From Kuafuiihalomonas sp039024635 (GTDB taxonomy: Bacteria > Myxococcota > Kuafuiibacteriia > Kuafuiibacteriales > Kuafuiibacteriaceae): a DNA stretch of 64,000 nucleotides. Below, piece by piece: positions 1 to 6,308 of the stretch (the stretch's first letter is position 1; every line of letters starts with the position of its first letter). The notes beneath the pieces are model-generated. The model did no database searches, was not told the DNA's origin, and saw only the letters and a list, made by a program, of their open reading frames with translations. The position numbers and the translations under genes were made by a program. The stretch spans positions 1-64,000 of the forward strand of contig JBCCQA010000021.1 of assembly GCA_039024635.1 (NCBI GenBank). The letters run 5' to 3'.

Positions 1-1155
1 GACGTGGACGGGCGCGGAAATGACGGCGCAAGGGATGGCCAGCCGCTTGGCGATGTGCCGCTCCATCTGGGTGCCGAGGACGAGTTCGGGCTGGAGTTCT
101 TTGACTTGGGCCTCGACCTCGAGGTGATCGTCGGTGACGAGCGCCGTCAAACCGAGGTCTTCGGCCGCCGCCCTGAGCTCCCGTGCAAAGGTCCGCTCGT
201 AACTACCCAAGCCCACGACCTCGAAGCCGAGCTCCTCTTTCGCGATTCGCGCGGCGGCCAGAGCGTGGGTTGCATCGCCGAAGATGAAGACTCGCTTGTC
301 GGTCAGGTAGTTGGAGTCGACGGAGCGGGCGTACCAAGGGGAGCGAGCCTCGGGCGCCTCCAAGGCTGGGCTGGGGTCGACGCCTGCCAGCTGCGCCACC
401 TCCTGGATGAAGTCTATGGTTGCTCCGTGACCGAGCGGCACTACTTTGGTCGAAGGCTGGCCCAAGGTCCTCTCCAGATGGCGAGCCGCGAGGTGGGCGG
501 TCTCCGGGTAGAGGATGACGTTGAAGTGGGCGGCCGATAGCTGCTGCAGGTCGGCCGGACTCGCGCCCATCGGAGCGACAACGTTGATCTCGACGCCCAG
601 AAGCTCGAGGAGCCGGCGGATCTCGGTCACGTCGTCCCGGTGTCGGAAACCGAGGGCGGTGGGGCCCAGGATGTTGCAGCTTGGCGCTTTGGTCTTGCTG
701 CCGCCTTCGCTGCCTGGGGGGATCATGGCCCGGACCAAACGATGGAAGGTTTCGGCCGCGCCCCAGTTCTCTTTCTTCTGGTAGGAGGGCAGCTCTAGCG
801 GAACCACGGGTACGTCCAAGCCGAGGGCGCGTCCGATTCCTGCCGGGTCGTCCTGAATGAGCTCGGCCGTGCACGAAGCACCGACCAGGAGAGCGTCGGG
901 CCGAAAGCGCTCATAGGCCGCCCTCGCGCTGCTCTTGAATAGCTCCGCCGTGTCAGAGCCGAGGTCACGAGCTTGGAAGGTCGTGTAGCTGACAGGGGGC
1001 CGTTCGGGTCGGCGCTCGATCATCGTGAAGAGCAAGTCGGCATAGGTGTCTCCTTGGGGAGCGTGAAGCACGTAGTGCACGCCCTTCATTCCGGTAGCGA
1101 CCCGCATGGCGCCCACGTGGGGCGGGCCTTCATAGGTCCAGACCGCAAGCTGCAT
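1..1155 (-). CDS. bchB: Light-independent protochlorophyllide reductase subunit B (BchB), C-terminus cut by window edge
   Basis: Catalytic NB-subunit of dark-operative protochlorophyllide oxidoreductase (DPOR), which reduces ring D of protochlorophyllide with electrons from BchL. The frame is open from ATG at 1155 to the first base of the window, giving 385 codons with no stop; the family is usually a little over 500 residues, so about a quarter is missing off the left edge. The N-terminus (MQLAVWTYEGPPHVGAMRVA) is the typical BchB start, and the conserved stretches on ring-binding and nitrogenase-like folds follow (GASCTAELIQDD, GLGSYERTFAREL). It starts one base after the bchN stop codon, in the order bchF-bchN-bchB known from purple bacteria. 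bchH/L/M would be expected beyond the edge but cannot be seen. Identity is very secure. Confidence 0.96.
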   Translation of the reverse strand, partial: MQLAVWTYEGPPHVGAMRVATGMKGVHYVLHAPQGDTYADLLFTMIERRPERPPVSYTTFQARDLGSDTAELFKSSARAAYERFRPDALLVGASCTAELIQDDPAGIGRALGLDVPVVPLELPSYQKKENWGAAETFHRLVRAMIPPGSEGGSKTKAPSCNILGPTALGFRHRDDVTEIRRLLELLGVEINVVAPMGASPADLQQLSAAHFNVILYPETAHLAARHLERTLGQPSTKVVPLGHGATIDFIQEVAQLAGVDPSPALEAPEARSPWYARSVDSNYLTDKRVFIFGDATHALAAARIAKEELGFEVVGLGSYERTFARELRAAAEDLGLTALVTDDHLEVEAQVKELQPELVLGTQMERHIAKRLAIPCAVISAPVHV

Positions 1156-1156
1156 G

Positions 1157-2407
1157 TCAGACAGTCAGCCTTTCTCGTCGCAGCAGCGGCCGGGCGAACA
1201 AGGCAGCGAGATCGGCCGCTTGTTCGAAGCCGTGGACGGGGGTGAAAACGAGCTCGATCGACCACTTGGTTGCGAGGCCTTCGTCTTCGAGGGGGTTGGC
1301 GAGGCCGAGTCCACAGACGGTCAGGTCAGGTCGATCCTCTCGGCAGCGGTCGAGCTGACGTTCGACATCTTGGCCCTCGCTCAGGCTGACGTCTCGCGGG
1401 AGCAGTTCGAGCTCCTCCGTCAGGTGTTCGCGGTGGAGATAGGGCGTACCGACTTCGAGGAGCTGCATGCCGAGCTCCCGGTGAAGGAATCGGGCGAGCG
1501 GAATCTCGAGCTGCGAGTCCGGAAAAAAGAAGATCCGCTTGCCCTCGAGCTGAGGCCGAATCTTGGCCAAGGCTGAGCGAGCTCGATCAACAGAAGTCTG
1601 CAGGCTTCGCTCGACTCTTGCCGGCGCTACGTCGAAAGCCTGGGCCCCCGCCTTCAGCCAACCCAAGGTGCCTTCGACGCCGAACGGGAAGGGTGCTGCA
1701 ATTCGAATTGCACCCCGATCCTCGAGAGCTCGAGCAGTGTCGCCCAGGAAGGGCTGAGCGAGCAGGAAAGGGGTTCCGTCCGGCAGAGGAGGCAATTCGC
1801 GGGAGAAGCGAGGCGGCAAGAAGCTGGTCGGAATACCGAGGGCATGGAAGGCTCGATTAAACTGATCCTCGACCACGTCCGGCAGCGAACCCACGATCAT
1901 GAGTCGCCGACCGTCGATGGCGCCCGGGCGCGGGAGTGCAGGAATGAGCGAAGACAGACAGGCATCTTCTCCCTGAGTGAACGTGGTTTCGATCCCGCTG
2001 CCCGAGTAGTTGTAGACGCGAACACCACGGGGATCGTTGAGGCGTTTCGCCGCCTTGGCGAGGTCGAGCTTGATGACCTCTGAAGGACAGGAGCCGACGA
2101 GAAAGAGCGTCTTGATGTCGGGCCTTCGTTCGAGCAGTCGCTTGACGACGCGATCCAATTCTTCGTTGGCATCGGCGAGGCCGGCGAGATCGCGTTCTTC
2201 GATGATCGCGGTGGCGAAGCGCGGTTCGGCGAAGATCATGACGCCGGCCGCGGACTGCATCAGATGGGCACAGGTGCGGGAGCCGACGATCAGGAAGAAA
2301 GCATCTTGGATCTTCCGGTGAAGCCAGACGATGCCGGTGAGCCCACAAAAGACCTCTCTTTGTCCTCTTTCTCTGAGGACGGGCAGGGCGACGGCGGCTT
2401 CCGTCAT
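1157..2407 (-). CDS. bchN: Light-independent protochlorophyllide reductase subunit N (BchN)
   Basis: Structural partner of BchB in DPOR; the NB heterotetramer holds a [4Fe-4S] cluster and protochlorophyllide. The protein of 416 residues begins MTEAAVALPVL at ATG 2407; the frame stays open upstream, but that part overlaps bchF and has no similarity to BchN, so I chose this start, which overlaps the bchF stop as ATGA. Cluster-ligand regions are recognisable: an early Cys in EVFCGLTGIVW, a second in VGSRTCAHLMQSAAGV and a third in LVGSCPSEVIKLDLAKAA, as in NifD/BchN proteins. It is translationally coupled to bchF and one base from bchB, so the three are one operon. Nothing unusual. Confidence 0.97.
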   Translation of the reverse strand: MTEAAVALPVLRERGQREVFCGLTGIVWLHRKIQDAFFLIVGSRTCAHLMQSAAGVMIFAEPRFATAIIEERDLAGLADANEELDRVVKRLLERRPDIKTLFLVGSCPSEVIKLDLAKAAKRLNDPRGVRVYNYSGSGIETTFTQGEDACLSSLIPALPRPGAIDGRRLMIVGSLPDVVEDQFNRAFHALGIPTSFLPPRFSRELPPLPDGTPFLLAQPFLGDTARALEDRGAIRIAAPFPFGVEGTLGWLKAGAQAFDVAPARVERSLQTSVDRARSALAKIRPQLEGKRIFFFPDSQLEIPLARFLHRELGMQLLEVGTPYLHREHLTEELELLPRDVSLSEGQDVERQLDRCREDRPDLTVCGLGLANPLEDEGLATKWSIELVFTPVHGFEQAADLAALFARPLLRRERLTV

Positions 2408-2892
2408 GCGCTTGCCTCGCTGGACTGGAGGCGCGCCATCCGGAGTTTGAGGACGAATTGGGCGGCGTTGATCAAGTAGGCGCCGTAGGCCACCAGGGCG
2501 AGGAGCATCTGGGCGTGCGGCTCCAGGACGCCCGAAAAGACCGCGAAGAGATAGGCGGTATGGAGGGCCAGGACCCCCATGCTCACCACGTCTTCCCAGA
2601 AGAAAGCGGGTGCGAAGAGGTAACGACCGAAGACGTCCTTCTCCCACAGGGAGCCCGTGATCATGATCGTGTAGAGGACGAGGGTCTTGAAAACGACGGA
2701 GACGGTGGCGAGTAGCCAGCCCTCGGACCAGATCAAATAGCGAACGACCAAGGCCGTACTCAGGGCGAAGATCGCGAACTGAAAGACAGCGAGAAAACCC
2801 TGTACCTGGGTCCACCGCGAACGATCTCGCCGGCGTTTCTCCGCTGGGGAATACAGGGGTCCGGAGCCCTTTTTGACCCCCTGGTTTACCAT
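2404..2892 (-). CDS. bchF: 3-vinyl bacteriochlorophyllide hydratase (BchF)
   Basis: Hydrates the C3 vinyl group of the chlorin to hydroxyethyl on the way to bacteriochlorophyll a; integral membrane protein. The family opening PLYSPAEKRRRDRSRWTQVQG is present, followed by several hydrophobic helices and the signature stretch YTIMITGSLWEKDVFG. I place the start at ATG 2892 (162 residues), close to usual family length; in-frame ATGs at 2916 and 2940 are alternatives. A promoter-like TTGACA/TAGCGT pair on this strand would start transcription near 2940, which argues against the 2940 start. First gene of bchFNB, overlapping bchN as ATGA. Likely repressed by PpsR through the site at 2970-2987. Confidence 0.93.
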   Translation of the reverse strand: MVNQGVKKGSGPLYSPAEKRRRDRSRWTQVQGFLAVFQFAIFALSTALVVRYLIWSEGWLLATVSVVFKTLVLYTIMITGSLWEKDVFGRYLFAPAFFWEDVVSMGVLALHTAYLFAVFSGVLEPHAQMLLALVAYGAYLINAAQFVLKLRMARLQSSEASA

Positions 2893-2946
2893 CGATTTGG
2901 GCGTTTCCGACCGCATGCCCTGGGCCGATGCTCCGTGCACTTCACG

Positions 2947-2987
2947 ACGCTAAGGACCACTCAGCAATGTGTCAAGCATGCTGGACG
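2947..2987 (-). promoter_or_regulatory. bchF promoter with embedded PpsR-like operator
   Basis: Positions 2970-2987 read TGT-N12-ACG, one mismatch from the PpsR/CrtJ consensus TGT-N12-ACA. Read on the minus strand it is CGTCCAGCATGCTTGACA, which shares AGCA-GCTTGACA with the bchC site at 15691-15708 (12 of 13 bases). The TTGACA at its end can serve as a -35 box, with TAGCGT 17 bases on (2947-2952) as a weak -10 box. Placing the operator over the -35 box is the usual way CrtJ/PpsR blocks polymerase. The site lies beside the genes for the regulator pair itself. Confidence 0.62.
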
Positions 2988-3002
2988 TAAACTAGACTTT
3001 AC
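2987..3002. repeat. Small inverted repeat between bchF and aerR
   Basis: GTAAA and TTTAC arms are separated by six bases, directly abutting the PpsR-like site and AT-rich compared with its surroundings. It could be a second regulator site for the divergent aerR/bchF pair or a chance palindrome; the arms are only 5 bp. Confidence 0.3.
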
Positions 3003-3105
3003 AGGTGGAGCCGGGAGAGCTATGCGCGAGGGGAGCTGGATTGATGAACGTGGTCCGACCGTGCTTCGGTGGCCTCGGGGCCTGGAAACGGTCCAAGGGG
3101 GATAA

Positions 3106-3948
3106 ATGACAGTGCTTACCAAGAGCCCATCGACCACTCACTCGAACGAAGAGATCCGGCGCAATTCGAACGATCGTTTGATGGAAAGCGAGTCTGCGCA
3201 GCTCGTTCGGACAATCGAGGGTGAAATCATCCCGCGCCTCATGCTGGCGCACGGGCTGATTCAGAGCGAAGCCCCCTCGGAGAACACCCCATGTCAGGAG
3301 CCTGATCAGGAAGATGTCAGCGAACTTGCGCGCCTCATGATGCTCCACGGCCTAGACACCGCGCGAGCCTACATCCATGCCCTGCGAGCCGAGGGGATGA
3401 GCCTCGAGCAGCTCTTCATCGAGTTGATGGCCCCAGCAGCTCGGCAAATGGGCCAGCTTTGGCACGAAGACCGCTGCTCCTTCGCCGAGGTCACGCTGGG
3501 GCTGTCGCAGCTCCAGAGACTCGCCCGCGAGCTGGGTGCGCGCTTCGACTCGGAGTTCGACTTTACGGCCGGGGGTCGCGTCGTCTTGCTGGCGCTCGCG
3601 CCGCGGGAGCAACACACCTTTGGACTGCAGATGGTCGAAGAGTGTCTCGGACGCGCAGGTTGGTCCCCGACCCGGGTCGAGGCGGACGAAGTCTTGGTCG
3701 AGCGGGTTCGCTGCGAGTGGACCTCGGCCATCGGGTTCACGGCGTCCTCGGACGCCCACTTGGAGGAGCTTCAGAGAGTCATCGGCGAGGTCAAGAAGGC
3801 CTCACTCAACCCCGACATCATCATCATGGTTGGGGGATCCTGTTTCAACGAGCGGCCACAATTGGCGTATCAGATCGGGGCCACCGTAGCCTTGAGCGAT
3901 GCGCGAAGCGCGGTCCTGTTTCTTCAGCATGCGCTGCTGAGGGACTGA
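3106..3948 (+). CDS. aerR: AerR/PpaA-type cobalamin-binding antirepressor
   Basis: Predicted B12-binding partner of PpsR. In purple bacteria, AerR/PpaA binds hydroxocobalamin after light exposure and modulates CrtJ/PpsR repression of photosynthesis genes. The N-terminus carries the family's EGEIIPRLMLAH stretch (38-49). A four-helix part contains LWHEDRCSFAEVTLG (118-132), close to the W-x-D-D...SF-x-x-VT motif of AerR proteins. A Rossmann-like B12 domain follows, with EQHTFG (158-163) matching D/E-x-H-x-x-G, where His160 is the expected cobalt ligand, and IIMVGGSCFN near the end. A purine-rich AAGGGGG precedes ATG 3106. It lies 15 bases before ppsR, the standard order. The symbol is by family resemblance; light sensing here is inferred. 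Confidence 0.88.
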   Translation: MTVLTKSPSTTHSNEEIRRNSNDRLMESESAQLVRTIEGEIIPRLMLAHGLIQSEAPSENTPCQEPDQEDVSELARLMMLHGLDTARAYIHALRAEGMSLEQLFIELMAPAARQMGQLWHEDRCSFAEVTLGLSQLQRLARELGARFDSEFDFTAGGRVVLLALAPREQHTFGLQMVEECLGRAGWSPTRVEADEVLVERVRCEWTSAIGFTASSDAHLEELQRVIGEVKKASLNPDIIIMVGGSCFNERPQLAYQIGATVALSDARSAVLFLQHALLRD

Positions 3949-3963
3949 GACCTCGAAGGGCAC

Positions 3964-5403
3964 ATGACCAGCTCGGGCACGAACGAGAACGCGGTGATGT
4001 TCGGTTCGCCCGAGGAGTCCCTGGGCACCATGGACACCGGGCTCGCGGCCCAGCTGATCGCTGCCGCGTCCGATTTGGCTCTCGTCGTCGACGAGCAAGG
4101 ACTCATCAAGGACGTCATGGCTCGCACCCCCCGGGCTCCAGTCCTCGCGCAACGAGGTTGGGTGGGTCACAGCTTTGAAGACACCGTCGCCCCTGACTCC
4201 AAGGAAAAGGTAAGAGCGCTCCTGCAGGAGGCGGAGGAAGGCGCCAAAGTCCGAAGTCGGGAGATTAATCATCGGCTCGGTCCTGGGCAGGACCTTCCGA
4301 TTCGGTACACCGCGCTGCCCTTTGGAACGGAGGGACGTGTCCTCGCCCTGGGTCGCGACCTGAGCGAGCTGTCTGAGCTGCAGCAGCAGCTGGTCGGAGC
4401 CCAACAGTCGATGGAGCGCGAGTACGCTCGGCTCCGCCATGCCGAAACGCGATACCGACTCTTGTTCCAGATTGCATCCGAGGCCGTGCTCATCGTGGAT
4501 GCGTCGAATCTCAAGATCGCCGAGGCCAACCCGGCTGCGGGGGCGCTCTTGGAGGACACGCCCCGGCGCGTGGCTGGACGTACCCTCGCCAGTCTGTTCG
4601 CAGGCGAGGCATGGCCCTCGGTCCAGCAGCTCTTGGCCGCCGTCCGTGTCACTGGTTGGGCCGAGGACGCTCGGGCGAAGTTGGCCGGCGGCGACCAGGA
4701 AGTGGTGCTATCGGTCTCCCTGTTCCGCCAGGACAGCGTCTCTTTGTTCTTGGTCCGGCTCGCTTCCACCGAAGAGCCTCCAAAGCCCGAGCAGGCTGCC
4801 GTCGTCTCCAAGCTCATCGAGGTGGTGCAGCGTCTTCCCGATGCCTTCGTCGTGGTCGACGTGCATCGACGAGTCCTCACCTTGAACGAGACCTTTCTCG
4901 ATCTGGTGCAGCTGGCTACGGACGAGCAGGTCCGCCGGGAGTCCCTCGATACTTGGCTCGGCCGTGAGGGCGGCTCCGACATGAATATCCTGATGGCGAC
5001 ACTGAAGGAGCACGGTTCGGTTCGTAACTTTGGCACGGTGATCCGGGGACAGTTTGGCTCCATGGAGGAGGTCGAGGTCTCGGGTGTGGCGGCCATGAAC
5101 GGAGACGAGCCCTGCTACGGCTTCATGCTTCGGCCCGTTGCGTCCCGCCTGGCGATGGAGCGGGACCTTCCGAAGCTCCCTCGTAGCGTCGAGCAGCTGA
5201 CCGGCCTGGTCGGTCGGGTTCCGCTCAAGGAGATCGTTCGCGAGACGACCGACGTCATCGAGCGGCTATGCATCGAGGCAGCTCTCGAAGTCAGTCGAGA
5301 CAATCGAGCCAATGCTGCACAGGTGCTCGGCCTCTCTCGGCAGAGCCTCTACGCCAAGCTTCGGCGCCACGGTCTTGGTGATTTGGATGGAGGCGGCGAA
5401 TGA
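3964..5403 (+). CDS. ppsR: PpsR/CrtJ-type photosynthesis repressor
   Basis: Transcriptional regulator of photosystem genes that binds TGT-N12-ACA pairs. The 479 residues give an N-terminal PAS-like region (about 25-135), a helical linker (136-160), PAS 2 (about 160-270), PAS 3 (about 280-400) and a C-terminal Fis-type helix-turn-helix, NRANAAQVLGLSRQSLYAKL (447-466), nearly the canonical CrtJ sequence. Only two cysteines are present, in CYGFMLRP of PAS 3 and at Cys436 (ERLCIEAAL) just before the helix-turn-helix. The latter sits where the redox-sensitive CrtJ/PpsR cysteine is expected, while a linker cysteine is missing, so an intramolecular disulfide switch like that of Rhodobacter is doubtful. 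Candidate targets lie at 2970, 13659 and 15691. Its last codons overlap bchG. Confidence 0.93.
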   Translation: MTSSGTNENAVMFGSPEESLGTMDTGLAAQLIAAASDLALVVDEQGLIKDVMARTPRAPVLAQRGWVGHSFEDTVAPDSKEKVRALLQEAEEGAKVRSREINHRLGPGQDLPIRYTALPFGTEGRVLALGRDLSELSELQQQLVGAQQSMEREYARLRHAETRYRLLFQIASEAVLIVDASNLKIAEANPAAGALLEDTPRRVAGRTLASLFAGEAWPSVQQLLAAVRVTGWAEDARAKLAGGDQEVVLSVSLFRQDSVSLFLVRLASTEEPPKPEQAAVVSKLIEVVQRLPDAFVVVDVHRRVLTLNETFLDLVQLATDEQVRRESLDTWLGREGGSDMNILMATLKEHGSVRNFGTVIRGQFGSMEEVEVSGVAAMNGDEPCYGFMLRPVASRLAMERDLPKLPRSVEQLTGLVGRVPLKEIVRETTDVIERLCIEAALEVSRDNRANAAQVLGLSRQSLYAKLRRHGLGDLDGGGE

Positions 5404-6308
5404 CGAGTGAAGCGCTTCCTCGACCGCGTCGAGCCTGGCCGCAGCCGGCAGCGGTTCTGGAGCTGTTCAAGCCCATCACGTGGTTCGCGCCCATGTGGGC
5501 CCTGGCCTGTGGCGTGGTCTCCTCGGGTCGTCCCGTGCTCGAGAACATCGGTCTCGTGTTGGGCGCCATCGTCCTCGCCGGCCCCCTGGTCTGCGGGACC
5601 AGCCAAGTGGTGAACGACTGGTTCGATCGACACGTCGACGCCATCAACGAGCCGCATCGACCCATTCCCTCCGGACGCGTCCCCGGTCAATGGGGCCTCG
5701 GCCTGGCCATCGGGGGCACCATCGCCGCCTTGGTGCTGGCAGCGATTCTCGGTCCCTGGATCCTGGTCGCCGGCATCCTCGGGCTCTGCTTGGCCTGGGC
5801 CTACAGTGCGCCCCCTTTTCGTTTGAAAGGAAATGGCTGGTTCGGTAACGCGGCGGTTGGCCTCTGCTACGAAGGCTTGCCCTGGTTCACGGGCGCCGGT
5901 GTCCTTCTTGGGCAGCTTCCGCCGGTCCCGATACTCGCCCTAGCCGGTCTCTACAGCCTCGGAGCCCACGGCATCATGATTCTCAACGACTTCAAGGCGG
6001 TGGAGGGCGACCGCGAGATGAACGTTCGCTCGATCCCCGTTCAGCTCGGCGTGGCGGGCGCAGTCAGGCTGGCCTGCGTCGTCATGGCCGTGCCCCAAGT
6101 GGTCGCCATCGGCCTCCTATGGTCTTGGGATCGGGGGCCTCACGCTGCCGTCGTCGGCGGGCTGTTGCTGGTCCAACTTCTGCTGATGCGCCGCTGGGCG
6201 GCCCGGCCGAAGCAACGAGCAGCTTGGTACAACGCGACGGGGACGACGCTCTTCGTCCTCGGTATGATGGTCGGAGCCCAAGCGGTCCGTACCTTGAATG
6301 GAATCTGA
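5400..6308 (+). CDS. bchG: Bacteriochlorophyll synthase (BchG)
   Basis: Membrane prenyltransferase of the UbiA family that esterifies bacteriochlorophyllide a with geranylgeranyl (or phytyl) diphosphate. The 302 residues contain the substrate-binding motif NDWFDRHVDAINEPHRPIPS, the second Asp motif NDFKAVEGDREMNVRSIPVQ and about eight hydrophobic helices. It starts at ATG 5400 inside the end of ppsR (ATGA overlap) and its end overlaps the next gene, so the three are translationally coupled. The order bchG, pucC-like, bchP is classic for purple bacteria. No oddities. Confidence 0.97.
   Translation: MTSEALPRPRRAWPQPAAVLELFKPITWFAPMWALACGVVSSGRPVLENIGLVLGAIVLAGPLVCGTSQVVNDWFDRHVDAINEPHRPIPSGRVPGQWGLGLAIGGTIAALVLAAILGPWILVAGILGLCLAWAYSAPPFRLKGNGWFGNAAVGLCYEGLPWFTGAGVLLGQLPPVPILALAGLYSLGAHGIMILNDFKAVEGDREMNVRSIPVQLGVAGAVRLACVVMAVPQVVAIGLLWSWDRGPHAAVVGGLLLVQLLLMRRWAARPKQRAAWYNATGTTLFVLGMMVGAQAVRTLNGI

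Noticed and set aside
203..874. Long open frame on the minus strand inside bchB
   Set aside because: Arg/Pro-rich out-of-frame shadow of bchB, which is open from 1155 to the window edge in another frame.
2408..2815. Upstream extension of the bchN frame
   Set aside because: Lies entirely in bchF and has no BchN similarity; the ATGA junction at 2404-2407 gives the start.
2987..3002. GTAAA-N6-TTTAC as an FNR-type site
   Set aside because: Does not match TTGAT-N4-ATCAA; kept only as an unassigned repeat.
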